A stretch of DNA of 64,000 nucleotides from CAVSRC01 sp963781775 (GCA_963781775.1 CAWAHE010000003.1:62001-126000), one strand, 5' to 3'; shown: positions 24,662 through 35,100, numbered from the stretch's first letter. Notes: generated by a model not told the origin, from the letters alone. Translations and numbers: made by a program.

Positions 24662-24712
24662 ATGTCAGCAGCCATTGTTCGCCGCCCCGCTGGTGAGGGG
24701 ATCGCCGCCTAA
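24662..24712 (+). CDS. Putative 16-aa leader peptide upstream of rsgA
   Basis: The short frame encodes MSAAIVRRPAGEGIAA. An AGGAG at 24651-24655 lies 6 nt before the ATG, a better ribosome binding site than that of rsgA itself. Three hairpin-forming segments follow, ending in a terminator-like hairpin before rsgA. The architecture suggests translation-coupled attenuation; the two adjacent Arg codons followed by Pro could be the sensing point. No known leader peptide is recognised, and translation is not proven. Confidence 0.4.
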   Translation: MSAAIVRRPAGEGIAA

Positions 24713-24736
24713 GGCCGCGCGACCAGTCATACGACC

Positions 24737-24808
24737 GCCGGCCCGTCAGCCGGCATCCATCTCGACCAGCAGTGACGTTCGCCCACCGGCTTGATGCCGG
24801 TGCGTTTT
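24737..24808 (+). promoter_or_regulatory. Candidate attenuator: mutually exclusive hairpins and terminator before rsgA
   Basis: Segment 1 (24737-24742) and segment 2 (24749-24754) are both GCCGGC and pair with each other. Segment 3 (CACCGGC, 24784-24790) pairs with segment 4 (GCCGGTG, 24796-24802), followed by CGTTTT as a terminator. Segment 2 can instead pair with the CCGGC of segment 3, which would dissolve the terminator. rsgA starts 30-45 nt later. The pairing is visible in the sequence; regulation is inferred. Confidence 0.45.
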
Positions 24809-24838
24809 CGCGTGCTCCCGCTTCGGCGTGGAGCCGGA

Positions 24839-25906
24839 ATGGTCGAGAAATCAATGTCCAAGGACTTCGCAGGACTGGCCGCCTATGGCTGGTCGCAACA
24901 TTTCCAATCGCAGTTGACGGTGGCCGAACTGGCGGGCTGCGTGCCCGTGCGCGTCGTCGCCGTGCATCGCAATGCCCTGGAGGTCGCCGGTCCGGAATTC
25001 GAGGGCCGCGTGACGCCGTTGATCGGCAAGGATGACGAGGGTCAGGCCACAGTCGGCGACTGGCTGGTCATCCGGCGCGTCGACGAAACGCCCGAGCGGC
25101 TGCTCGAGCGCAAGAGCCTGTTCAAGCGTCGTGCGGCCGGCACCGGGCGGCGGGTGCAACTGATCGCGGCCAATGTCGATACGCTGCTGATCGTCACGTC
25201 GTGCAACCAGGACTTCAACATCGCCCGCCTGGAGCGCTACCTGGCGCTGGCGCGCGAAGCGGACGTGATGCCGGTCGTGGTGCTGACCAAGGCCGATCTC
25301 GCCAACGACACACGGAGCTACGTGACCAGCGCCGCGAAGCTGATGCCGGGGCTGCTGGTCGAGTGCCTCGATGCCCGCTCGGCGGGAGAGGTGGCGGCGC
25401 TGCGGCCATGGTGCGGCGTTGGGCAGACGGTCGCGCTGGTCGGCTCGTCGGGCGTCGGCAAATCGACGCTGATCAACACGCTCACCGGCGACGAGCTGGA
25501 GACCGCGGCCATCCGCGAAGACGACGCCCGGGGACGTCACACGACGACCGGTCGCTCGCTGCACCGGCTGGCTGCCGGCGGCTGGCTGATCGACACGCCC
25601 GGCATGCGCGAATTGCAGCTCGCCGACGCCGGCAGCGGCATCGAGGACGTCTTCGCCGACATCGTCGCGCTTGCCGGCGCATGCCGCTTCGCCGATTGCC
25701 GTCATGAGAGCGAGCCGGGCTGTGCCGTGCGCGCCGCGCTCGAGGCGGGCACCCTCGATGCCGACCGCTACGCTCGCTACGGCAAACTGGCGCGGGAGGA
25801 CGCGCGCAACTCGGAGGCGTTGCACGAACGCCGCGCGCGTGAACGCGACTTCGGACGGCGGGTCAAGAACGCCGGCAAGGCGAAGCAGCGAACGCGGGAC
25901 GGCTGA
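24839..25906 (+). CDS. rsgA: Ribosome small-subunit-dependent GTPase A (RsgA/YjeQ)
   Basis: Circularly permuted GTPase that checks late 30S subunit maturation and releases assembly factors. The protein of about 355 aa has an N-terminal OB-like region, then permuted G motifs: TKAD (G4), GSSGVGKSTLIN (G1) and DTPGMRE (G3). The zinc-binding C-terminal domain CRFADCRHESEPGC is present. A second ATG at 24854 gives 350 aa and also fits; GGAG upstream slightly favours 24839. It stands alone behind a structured leader. Confidence 0.94.
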   Translation: MVEKSMSKDFAGLAAYGWSQHFQSQLTVAELAGCVPVRVVAVHRNALEVAGPEFEGRVTPLIGKDDEGQATVGDWLVIRRVDETPERLLERKSLFKRRAAGTGRRVQLIAANVDTLLIVTSCNQDFNIARLERYLALAREADVMPVVVLTKADLANDTRSYVTSAAKLMPGLLVECLDARSAGEVAALRPWCGVGQTVALVGSSGVGKSTLINTLTGDELETAAIREDDARGRHTTTGRSLHRLAAGGWLIDTPGMRELQLADAGSGIEDVFADIVALAGACRFADCRHESEPGCAVRAALEAGTLDADRYARYGKLAREDARNSEALHERRARERDFGRRVKNAGKAKQRTRDG

Positions 25907-25929
25907 GGGCAGTCGTCGAGTGGTGATCT

Positions 25930-26445
25930 TCAGGCGAGGCCTATCCCGGTCTCTCGCTGGAAGTAGATGAGGTCCATCTCCGGCGCAGCCGACTTGCCGC
26001 CGGCAATGGTCAAAAGAGTATGGCACTGACCGCGATGGTGGGTCTGGTGGTTGAAGAAATGCGCCAGCGCCGGTGCGCGCGGCTGCGTGACGTCGGTGGG
26101 GCGGGTCAGGGTGCGATAGGTGAAGGTGCCGGCGAGGTCGGCTTCGCTGAGGCCTTCGACCCAGGCGATGATCCGCTCGTCCTCATCGCGGCGCGCGGCG
26201 GCGAGGGGTTCGAGCGTGTCGAACAGGATCTCGTCGAGCCGCGTAGGTGTCGGCCCTTCGCCGGTGAAGCGGCGCATCCACACGCGGTCGGCGACCAGGA
26301 TGTGGTTGAGCGTGCCATGCAGCGAGCCGAAGAAAGCGCCGCGCTCGGCGCGGTAGTCGGCGTCGGGAAGCTTGGCCGCCGCCTCGTAGAGGCGCTCGTT
26401 GGCCCAGCGATTGTAGGCAGCGAACATCCTGAAATGCTTCTGCAC
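25930..26445 (-). CDS. DinB-family metal-dependent protein
   Basis: A 171-aa four-helix protein of the DinB/YfiT group. The three metal-ligand His residues are expected in LHGTLNHILVADRVW and in the pair NHQTHHRGQ, both present. Members include thiol S-transferases and damage-inducible proteins of unknown activity, so the reaction is not predicted. It is convergent with rsgA (23 bp apart) and divergent from the GST gene. Confidence 0.9.
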   Translation of the reverse strand: MQKHFRMFAAYNRWANERLYEAAAKLPDADYRAERGAFFGSLHGTLNHILVADRVWMRRFTGEGPTPTRLDEILFDTLEPLAAARRDEDERIIAWVEGLSEADLAGTFTYRTLTRPTDVTQPRAPALAHFFNHQTHHRGQCHTLLTIAGGKSAAPEMDLIYFQRETGIGLA

Positions 26446-26506
26446 GGTCGCTCTCCGGTGTTAGGATTTGTCTCATGTTACCGGCGCGCAAAGCCCGAGG
26501 AAAGCA

Positions 26507-27199
26507 ATGGCGATTGTTCTCTACGATCTGTGTGCCGGCGACAGCGAGCGCCGGTTCAGCCCTCACTGCTGGAAGGCGCGCATGGCGCTCGCCCACAAGG
26601 GCCTCGCTTTCCAGACGCGGGCGACGCCCTTCACGAAGATCAGCGAAATCGGCGGGGGCTTTTCCCCGACCGTGCCGGTGATCGACGACGGCGGAAAGCT
26701 GGTGCGCGACTCCTTCGACATTGCCCTCTATCTGGAGGAGGCCTATCCCGACCGGCCGTCGCTGTTCGCTGGCGAGGGCGGCAAGGCGATGTCTCGCTTC
26801 GTTGAAAGCTGGGCGATGACGTCCGTGCATCCGCCGCTGATGGGTCTGATCGTCAAGGATATCCACGATCGCCTCGGGGACGCCGACCAGATCTATTTCC
26901 GTGAGAGCCGCGAGAAGCGGCTTGGGCGGACTCTGGAGGCCGCGCAGGAGGGGCGGGAGAACCGGCTCGACGCGTTCCGGGCCGCCTTGCAGCCGCTACG
27001 GATCATGCTCGGCAAGCAACGGTTCATTGGCGGCGAAACGCCGTTGTTCGCCGACTACATCGTGTTCGGCCCGTTGCAATGGGCGCGGGTGATCAGTCCG
27101 TTCCGTCTGCTGGCAGACGATGACCTGGTGGCGGACTGGTTCGAGCGCTGCCTCGACTTGCACGACGGGCTCGGCCGGGCGATGCCGGCGGCGGCCTGA
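26507..27199 (+). CDS. Glutathione S-transferase family protein
   Basis: A 230-aa GST-like protein. The thioredoxin-like N-terminal domain starts AIVLYDLCAGDSERRFSPHCWKA; the conserved cis-Pro lies in FSPTVPVIDDG and the glutathione-binding D-S pair in VRDSFDIALYLEE. The alpha-helical C-terminal domain follows. ATG 26507 is preceded by CGAGGAA; an ATG-like start at 26468 has no ribosome binding site. Substrate is unknown. A frameshifted secreted-protein gene follows after 17 bp. Confidence 0.9.
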   Translation: MAIVLYDLCAGDSERRFSPHCWKARMALAHKGLAFQTRATPFTKISEIGGGFSPTVPVIDDGGKLVRDSFDIALYLEEAYPDRPSLFAGEGGKAMSRFVESWAMTSVHPPLMGLIVKDIHDRLGDADQIYFRESREKRLGRTLEAAQEGRENRLDAFRAALQPLRIMLGKQRFIGGETPLFADYIVFGPLQWARVISPFRLLADDDLVADWFERCLDLHDGLGRAMPAAA

Positions 27200-27216
27200 G
27201 GAGAAGGAGGAAGTCG

Positions 27217-27703
27217 ATGCTGAAGACCATCACGCTGGCGTTCGCAATGGGCGCCGTGCTCGCACCCGCAACAACGTTCGCGGCCGACGGCCTCGGCTGT
27301 GCGGCTTTCTCCCTGACCGGCGGCGAGAAGAGTGTCGCCGTCATCGACAACCCGCCCGAGGGCAAAAGCATTGGCGATGTCCGCGCCGGCTGGCGCAAGC
27401 TGCGTCGATTCTTCCGGCGATCCGGTGGGCGAAGTCCATTTCGTCGCGACGCTGACGCGACCGGAAGCGGACGGCCGCGGCGACGTCCTGGCGTCCCAGT
27501 ACTTCATCGCGCTGAAGGGCGGCTGGATCGCCACGCAGTCGCTCTACGAGCTGCCGAACGCCGCCGACACCAGCCAGCGCGCAGGCAATGCGGTGCTTGT
27601 CGTCACCGGCGGGACAGGGCCTTTCGCGGGCGCTAGCGGGACCGTCGCAATCGAGGCCGGCGACCCACCGACCTACGTTTTCGACCTGCACTGCGCGAAG
27701 TAG
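27217..27703 (+). pseudogene. Secreted allene-oxide-cyclase/dirigent-like barrel protein, interrupted by a +1 frameshift
   Basis: The first frame gives a signal peptide (FAMGAVLAPATTFAAD) and GLGCAAFSLTGGEKSVAVID. The second frame carries the rest, from SSGDPVGEVHFVATL to the hallmark VVTGGTGPFAGASGTV and the stop at 27703. Dropping one base near 27400-27410 gives a continuous protein of 161 aa. Codon use and family sequence are good on both sides, so this looks like a sequencing error or a very recent mutation rather than an old pseudogene. An AGGAGAAGGAGG stretch precedes ATG 27217. Confidence 0.75.
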
Positions 27704-27712
27704 CGCAACAAG

Positions 27713-27742
27713 AAAGGGCCGGCGTCACCACCGGCCCTTTTT
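27713..27742. terminator. Bidirectional intrinsic terminator between the barrel protein and katG
   Basis: AAAGGGCCGG (27713-27722) pairs perfectly with CCGGCCCTTT (27731-27740) around an 8-nt loop, followed by TT on the plus strand. It lies 9 bp after the stop at 27703 and 27 bp after the katG stop on the other strand. The symmetric A/T-ended stem could serve both convergent genes. Confidence 0.85.
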
Positions 27743-27769
27743 GTCGATGCGATGCCAATCGGCCGCTCG

Positions 27770-29956
<2,187 letters not shown>

Positions 29957-30090
29957 GGCTCCCTCGCATCGTTTGAGATTTGGTGCGCGCCCGTCGTCGG
30001 CGGTGCCGGCGGCGCGTCTGGGTGGGACCATCTCAAAGTGGCTTCATAAAATCCAATCATATTGACTAGTCGCGCCGATAAGACGCACTT
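29957..30090. promoter_or_regulatory. Divergent katG/oxyR promoter region
   Basis: The 134-bp interval is GC-rich on the katG side and has an AT-rich core at about 30040-30070 close to oxyR. TTGACT at 30061-30066 and, on the minus strand, TATGAT near 30055-30060 resemble sigma-70 elements. OxyR is expected to bind here, but no textbook OxyR site is clear by eye. Confidence 0.5.
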
Positions 30091-30996
30091 ATGAGCATGC
30101 TTTCGCTCAAACAGCTCCGTTATTTCAGTGCGTTGTCGGATACCCGCCATTTCGGCCGTGCGGCGGCCGTGGCCGGAATCAGCCAGCCCGCGCTCTCCAT
30201 GCAAATCCGCGAGATGGAAAAATCGTTGGGCGGTCCGCTCGTCGAACGGACCGGCAGTGGCGCGCGGCTGACGGAACTGGGCGCCGACGTCGCGGCGCGC
30301 GCCAAGGACATCCTTGCCGCCGTGCGCGATCTGGAAGACCTGCCGTTCGCGTTGAACGAGCCGCTGGTCGGGCCGTTGCGGCTTGGCATCATCCCGTCCG
30401 CGGCCCCGTTCCTGTTGCCCCGTCTCCTCGGCGCGGCGGCCGCTGCCTATCCGCAGCTCCAGTTGGTCGTCCGCGAGACGGTGACAGCACAGCTCGTCGA
30501 AGAACTCGGTGACGGCGGCCTCGACGCGATCGTGGTCAGCCTGCCGCTCGAATTCGGTGACTTCGAGGAGGAAGCCGCCTTCGACGACACGTTCCTGCTC
30601 GCGGCGCCGACCGGCTCGCGCCACACGCTGCGTTCGCCGGTTCTTGCGGACATGATCGATGCCGATGAACTGCTTCTGCTCGAAGACGGACACTGTCTGC
30701 GCGATCAGGCGCTGGCAGTCTGTCACCGCATCGACCCACGCCGTCTGCGCAGCTTCGGCGCGACCAGCCTGTCGACCGTCCTGCAACTCGTTGCGGCGGG
30801 GCAGGGGATCACGCTGGTGCCGCAACTCGCGGTCGATGCCGGTGTGCTGGCCGATCCGCGCCTGGCGCTGGTCCGCTTCGCGCCGCCCGAACCGCATCGC
30901 ACGATCGGCCTCGCCTGGCGCAAAAACGCACCGCGTTCAGCGGATTTCCGGGCGCTGGCCGGCCTCATGCGTCAGGTGGTGCCGCCGTTCGCCTGA
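30091..30996 (+). CDS. oxyR: Hydrogen-peroxide-sensing LysR regulator OxyR
   Basis: A 301-aa LysR-type activator. The N-terminal helix-turn-helix is clear (RHFGRAAAVAGISQPALSMQ). The redox pair sits in EDGHCLRDQALAVC, Cys202 and Cys211, the same spacing as Cys199/Cys208 of E. coli OxyR, so disulfide-based peroxide sensing is well supported. Divergent from katG, its expected target. A second ATG lies two codons into the gene. Confidence 0.97.
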   Translation: MSMLSLKQLRYFSALSDTRHFGRAAAVAGISQPALSMQIREMEKSLGGPLVERTGSGARLTELGADVAARAKDILAAVRDLEDLPFALNEPLVGPLRLGIIPSAAPFLLPRLLGAAAAAYPQLQLVVRETVTAQLVEELGDGGLDAIVVSLPLEFGDFEEEAAFDDTFLLAAPTGSRHTLRSPVLADMIDADELLLLEDGHCLRDQALAVCHRIDPRRLRSFGATSLSTVLQLVAAGQGITLVPQLAVDAGVLADPRLALVRFAPPEPHRTIGLAWRKNAPRSADFRALAGLMRQVVPPFA

Positions 30997-31039
30997 TATG
31001 CTCCGGCAACAACTCGACCGTCGGAGGAGAAAGCGCAAA

Positions 31040-31462
31040 ATGACTGGCACCTGGCAGTTCTGGGCCATCCTGTCCGCGACATTCGCGGCGCTCACCGCCA
31101 TCTTCGCCAAGGTCGGCGTCGAGAACATCAACTCGGATTTCGCCACGTTCATCCGCACCATCGTGGTCCTGGTCGCGTTCACGGGAATTTTGCTCGGTCT
31201 GGGAGAATTCCAGCCACCGTCATCCGTGTCGGCGCGCACCTACCTGTTCCTGATCCTGTCGGGACTCGGCACCGGGGGATCGTGGCTTTGCTACTTCCGC
31301 GCCCTGAAGATCGGCAACGCATCGCAGGTGGCGCCCATCGACAAGATGAGCGTCGTGTTCGTCGCGATCTTCGGCGTCCTGTTCCTGGGCGAGAAGCTGA
31401 CGCTCGCCAACTGGCTGGGCGTGGCGCTGATCGGCGGCGGCGCCATCCTCGTCGCGTTGTAG
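31040..31462 (+). CDS. EamA-type small transporter (single DMT half)
   Basis: A 140-aa membrane protein with about five hydrophobic segments and one EamA repeat. It starts TGTWQFWAILSATFAALTAIFAKVG and ends in the family's second signature LGEKLTLANWLGVALIGGGAILVAL. Typical EamA exporters have two repeats; this short form would need to dimerise. ATG 31040 follows GGAGGAG at a distance of about 11 nt. It sits 43 bp after oxyR and may be co-transcribed. Substrate unknown. Confidence 0.88.
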   Translation: MTGTWQFWAILSATFAALTAIFAKVGVENINSDFATFIRTIVVLVAFTGILLGLGEFQPPSSVSARTYLFLILSGLGTGGSWLCYFRALKIGNASQVAPIDKMSVVFVAIFGVLFLGEKLTLANWLGVALIGGGAILVAL

Positions 31463-31558
31463 GACCGGGCTGCCCACACGCGGCAATCCTTGCCTTGTCG
31501 GCCAACGACCGGCCGGGCTATACAGCCCGCCACCGTCAACCAGCAAGGACCCGCACAG

Positions 31559-31981
31559 ATGGCCGTAGAGCGTACCTTTTCGATGATCAAGCCGGACGCA
31601 ACCAAGCGCAACCTGACCGGCAAGATCAACGCCAAGCTGGAGGAAGCGGGCCTGCGCATCGTCGCGCAGAAGCGGGTGTGGATGAGCCGCAAGCAGGCCG
31701 AGGGCTTCTACGCCGTCCACAAGGAACGCCCGTTCTTCGACGAACTTTGCGACTTCATGTCGTCCGGGCCGACCGTTGTGCAGGTGCTGGAGGGCGAGAA
31801 TGCCGTTGCCAGGAACCGCGAGATCATGGGCGCCACCGACCCGGCCAAGGCTGCCGCCGGCACGATCCGCAAGGAGTTCGCGAACAACATCGGAGAAAAC
31901 TCCGTGCACGGTTCCGACGCGCCGGAGACGGCTCGCGAGGAGATCGCATACTGGTTCGCCGGCATCGAGGTCGTGGGCTAG
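31559..31981 (+). CDS. ndk: Nucleoside-diphosphate kinase
   Basis: Transfers the gamma-phosphate of ATP to other NDPs through a phospho-histidine. The 140-aa protein starts AVERTFSMIKPDA; the active-site His lies in NSVHGSDAPETA, and ATDPAKAAAGTIR is the family signature. ATG 31559 gives the canonical N-terminus. It is a single-gene unit between the EamA gene and a small secreted protein. Confidence 0.98.
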   Translation: MAVERTFSMIKPDATKRNLTGKINAKLEEAGLRIVAQKRVWMSRKQAEGFYAVHKERPFFDELCDFMSSGPTVVQVLEGENAVARNREIMGATDPAKAAAGTIRKEFANNIGENSVHGSDAPETAREEIAYWFAGIEVVG

Positions 31982-32069
31982 CCGCCATCGAACGGTCCGA
32001 TTCCATGGCTAGTCACGGCGGCGTTCGGGGCGACTTTTCAGCGGTTCACCGCAATACCGGACAGGACGA

Positions 32070-32456
32070 ATGAAGAGACTGGTGATTGTCGTTTCCGCGC
32101 TGATTGCCGCGCACCCCGCAATGGCCTTCAACCATCAGCAGACCGAACAGCTTAAGTCGCTCGCGGGGGTGACCCGTTTCATCCAGGCATGCGATCTTGC
32201 GGCGATCATAAGGATCGCCGGCGACAAGAATGGCTTGCGGCCCGAGCACATCGCGGTTGACGCGATTGCCGCGCCGAAGATCGGCGATGTGGAGATGTCT
32301 GGCTCGGGCGGCGCGCTGCGCAGCCGCGACAAGTGGTATCAATTCTCGTTCACCTGCGTAACCTCGGCCGATCATCTCGATGTGACCAAGTTCGAATACA
32401 AGCTCGGCGAGGCGATCCCGCAGGACCAGTGGGCGAGCCTGAACCTCTATCGATGA
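32070..32456 (+). CDS. Secreted protein of unknown function (DUF930-like)
   Basis: A 128-aa protein with a signal peptide (LVIVVSALIAAHPAMA). The mature part contains an ACDLAAIIRI segment and a later FTCVTSADHLDVTKFEYKLG, a layout that recalls DUF930 proteins of rhizobia with two conserved cysteines; the match is by eye only. No function is predicted. It begins 88 bp after ndk. Confidence 0.72.
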   Translation: MKRLVIVVSALIAAHPAMAFNHQQTEQLKSLAGVTRFIQACDLAAIIRIAGDKNGLRPEHIAVDAIAAPKIGDVEMSGSGGALRSRDKWYQFSFTCVTSADHLDVTKFEYKLGEAIPQDQWASLNLYR

Positions 32457-32508
32457 CGGGCTACGCGGCGCGATTGCCACCGCAGCGCGCCGCGCGGTTC
32501 GTATTCCC

Positions 32509-33216
32509 TTGACCGCGGATAGCCAGACGACGGCGGCGCCGGTCCGGGCCGTTGCCTGGACCGTTGGCCTGATCGCCGTCATCTGGGTCGTCTCCGACGT
32601 CGGCTACTACTATCTCTTTCCGTGGCTCGGTTTGGCGCCGAGCTACAATGCGCATCCGGTCTGGTCGGCGCTCTACTACGCGGCATGGGTCGCGCTGACG
32701 CTCGTCGTCTTCCAGCGGGAATATCGTGGCTGGAGCACCTGGGATATGCGCGGCTCGGTGTTTGTCGCGGCCATCCTGCTTGCGGCGGCGTTCGCGGCCT
32801 TCGCCATCTTCGTGCCGGCGATGCTGCCGCCGGTGACATGGCAGGAAACGTGGTCCGCGCCGGATATCCTGCTCGCCGATCCTTTGTATTTCCTGCCGAA
32901 GTCGGTGGACATCCTCTTCCAGCAGCTTCTCATCGTCGCGCTGGTGCTGGCTTTGACGGTGCGCCAACACGACCTCGGGCGCATATCGGTGCTCTGCGCC
33001 ATGCTGTTCGGGGGCACCCACCTGCTGCTGGCTTTCGGCGGCTTGCCGGCCATCTACGTGATCCGCTTCACCATCTTTGCAACCCTGTTCGGCTTCCTGT
33101 TTCCCTATCTTATCCTGCGGGTCAGGAACGGCCTCATCTGGTCGTATGGCCTGCACTGGCTCTACTACGCCGTGACGCTGATCACGGCCCACACGATTTC
33201 GCCCTACGCCGCGTGA
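32509..33216 (+). CDS. CPBP-like integral membrane protein lacking the Glu-Glu motif
   Basis: A 235-aa protein with about seven membrane segments. Near the C-terminus it has an F-x-x-x-H element (LFGGTH) and GLHWLYYAV, which correspond to motifs 2 and 3 of the CPBP (Rce1-like) membrane protease family. The first motif, EExxxR, is replaced by DILFQQLL, so catalysis is doubtful. The start is uncertain: TTG 32509 has no good ribosome binding site and the frame is open further upstream. Confidence 0.7.
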   Translation: MTADSQTTAAPVRAVAWTVGLIAVIWVVSDVGYYYLFPWLGLAPSYNAHPVWSALYYAAWVALTLVVFQREYRGWSTWDMRGSVFVAAILLAAAFAAFAIFVPAMLPPVTWQETWSAPDILLADPLYFLPKSVDILFQQLLIVALVLALTVRQHDLGRISVLCAMLFGGTHLLLAFGGLPAIYVIRFTIFATLFGFLFPYLILRVRNGLIWSYGLHWLYYAVTLITAHTISPYAA

Positions 33217-33271
33217 AACCTTTTCCCGGGAGAGGCGTTGACCGTCACCTCTCAAACCGAAGGAGGCGGAA

Positions 33272-33502
33272 ATGGACGCTGAGATGGACATCAAGGAACA
33301 CATGGAAGTCGTCAGCCGCGATGGCGCCCATATCGGCACTGTTGACCATGTCGAGGACGACGGCCTGATCAAGCTCGCCCGAAGCGACTCCGCTGACGGG
33401 CACCATCACTTCATCCCGGTCGACTGGGTCGATGACGTGGACGACAACGTCCGCCTGTCGAAGCACGCTGATGAAGTGATGAGCCAGTGGAAGACAATCT
33501 GA
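33272..33502 (+). CDS. DUF2171 family protein
   Basis: A 76-aa soluble protein. IKEHMEVVSRDGAHIGTVDHVE followed by HHFIPVDWVDDVDDNVRLS is the DUF2171 pattern, a PRC-barrel-like small beta domain common in alphaproteobacteria. A GGAGGCGG lies about 5 nt before ATG 33272. Function is unknown; some members are stress-induced, which cannot be judged here. Confidence 0.86.
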   Translation: MDAEMDIKEHMEVVSRDGAHIGTVDHVEDDGLIKLARSDSADGHHHFIPVDWVDDVDDNVRLSKHADEVMSQWKTI

Positions 33503-33551
33503 GGGCCTGAGATTCCGAAAGTGCAATCGGCGGCCGAAGGCTGCCGATCCG

Positions 33552-34010
33552 CTACTTGCGCCAATTCTCCGCGATGGCTTCGTCGGCCTGGCGGGACTCG
33601 ACCCAGCCGCCATCATCGCCGCCGGCGAGATGCTCCTTCTTCCAGAACGGCGCGCGGCTCTTCATGAAGTCCATCAGGTAGCTGGCCGCCTCGAAGGCAG
33701 CCTGACGATGTTGCGAGGCCGTGACAACCAGGACGATGTCGTCGCCAACCGCGATCGTCCCGTGGCGATGGATCACCGTGACGCCGGATAGCGGCCAGCG
33801 GGCGGTCGCTTCATCCACGATGCGCCCGATTTCGGTCTCGGCCATGCCGGGATAGTGCTCGAGTTCCAGCGCCGACAGACGGCCGCTATCTGCCCGGCAG
33901 ACTCCGCTGAAGGTGACGATGGCCCCGATGTCGCCGCCGGCGCGCTTGATGCGCTCGATCTCGGCGTTGGTATCGAAGTCCTCGGTCTGGACGCGGATGG
34001 TGACGGACAT
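33552..34010 (-). CDS. moaE: Molybdopterin synthase catalytic subunit MoaE
   Basis: Large subunit of molybdopterin synthase, which adds the dithiolene sulfurs to precursor Z. The 152-aa protein has VTFSGVCRADSGR at about 33-45, VIHRHGTIAVGDDIVLV, and the active-site Lys region FMKSRAPFWKKEHL. It lies 16 bp after moaD on the minus strand, in the uvrC-pgsA-moaD-moaE order common in this group. Other moa genes are outside the window. Confidence 0.96.
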   Translation of the reverse strand: MSVTIRVQTEDFDTNAEIERIKRAGGDIGAIVTFSGVCRADSGRLSALELEHYPGMAETEIGRIVDEATARWPLSGVTVIHRHGTIAVGDDIVLVVTASQHRQAAFEAASYLMDFMKSRAPFWKKEHLAGGDDGGWVESRQADEAIAENWRK

Positions 34011-34026
34011 GGTGAACCGGAGCCGT

Positions 34027-34278
34027 CTAGCCGCCCGTCATGGGCGGAAAGATCGCCACTTCATGCGCCCCCGTTATGGGCACGTCGCCGGCGGCATGGA
34101 CCTTGTCGACGGCAATGCGGATGGCGCGCGGCTCGGCGAGAGCGTGCTCATAGCCGGGCCCACGCGTCTTCAGCCACGCGACAAGTTCGGTGGTGGTGCG
34201 CACAGTCGCGGGCGGGGTGACCTCTTCGCTCTCGACGCCTATGCGCTCCCGCACCCAAGCGAAATAGACAAGCTTCAC
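34027..34278 (-). CDS. moaD: Molybdopterin synthase sulfur-carrier subunit MoaD
   Basis: Ubiquitin-like sulfur carrier of 83 aa. It starts KLVYFAWVRERIG and ends FPPMTGG with the essential C-terminal Gly-Gly that is adenylated and thiocarboxylated. The start is GTG 34278, which overlaps the pgsA stop by 4 bp. A much longer open frame runs upstream on the same strand but is the shadow of pgsA. Partner MoaE follows. Confidence 0.95.
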   Translation of the reverse strand: MKLVYFAWVRERIGVESEEVTPPATVRTTTELVAWLKTRGPGYEHALAEPRAIRIAVDKVHAAGDVPITGAHEVAIFPPMTGG

Positions 34279-34907
34279 GATTGGCTCCCGACGAGATGGC
34301 GCAGGCCCGCCCGGAAATAGTCGTAGCCGGTGTAGACCGTGATGAGCGCCGATATCCACAGCAGCAGCAACCCGACATAGGTGAACAGCCCGATATCGGC
34401 GAGATAGTAGCGCAGCAGCTTGTCGCCGGACGGGCCGGCGAGGAGGAAGCCGATGGCGACCATCTGCATGGTGGTCTTCCATTTGGCGAGAGTGGTGACC
34501 GGCACACTGACGCGCAACTCGGCCAGGAATTCGCGCAGGCCCGACACGGAGATTTCGCGCGTCAGGATGACGATGGCGGCGAGCACCGACCACCCCGAAA
34601 TCGTCCCGTCGGAGACGAGCAGCAGCAGTGCGGTCGCCACCAACAGCTTGTCGGCGATCGGATCGAGCAGGCGGCCGATGGCCGACTGCTGGTGCCAAGC
34701 CCGGGCCAGATAGCCGTCGAAGAAGTCCGAGATCGTGGCGGCGATAAAGACCGCAAAGCTCACCCAGCGGCTGGCGGTACTCTCGACATAAAACGATAGC
34801 ACCAGCAGCGGAACCGCGACGATGCGCCCATAGGTCAACAGATTCGGCAGCGAGAAAGCGTGCGTGACGCCGCGCGTGGCTTTCGGGATGGGCGGCGATT
34901 CTGGCAT
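34275..34907 (-). CDS. pgsA: CDP-diacylglycerol-glycerol-3-phosphate 3-phosphatidyltransferase PgsA
   Basis: Makes phosphatidylglycerol phosphate, the precursor of PG and cardiolipin. The 210-aa membrane protein has the CDP-alcohol phosphotransferase signature as D-FFDGYLARAWHQQSAIG, then LLDPIADK, at about residues 62-88. It begins LPNLLTYGRIVAVPLLVL after a short leader. In relatives it directly follows uvrC; here a CFA-synthase-like gene lies in between. Confidence 0.95.
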   Translation of the reverse strand: MPESPPIPKATRGVTHAFSLPNLLTYGRIVAVPLLVLSFYVESTASRWVSFAVFIAATISDFFDGYLARAWHQQSAIGRLLDPIADKLLVATALLLLVSDGTISGWSVLAAIVILTREISVSGLREFLAELRVSVPVTTLAKWKTTMQMVAIGFLLAGPSGDKLLRYYLADIGLFTYVGLLLLWISALITVYTGYDYFRAGLRHLVGSQS

Positions 34908-35100
34908 TGGAGGTCCACTGGCGGCCGGCTAGAGGAATCCGCCCGGGTTTCGGTCGAGTCATCCTAACCCTTTTGCGGGCGCGAAGGCACCCTCGCCGGG
35001 CGGTTTCGCCATGCCGCCACATCTGGAACAGATGCACGCTCCGTCAATCGGGCGGAGGCATCCTCGCGAAACGAGCTCGGTCGCGGTCAGGTTCGCCTGG

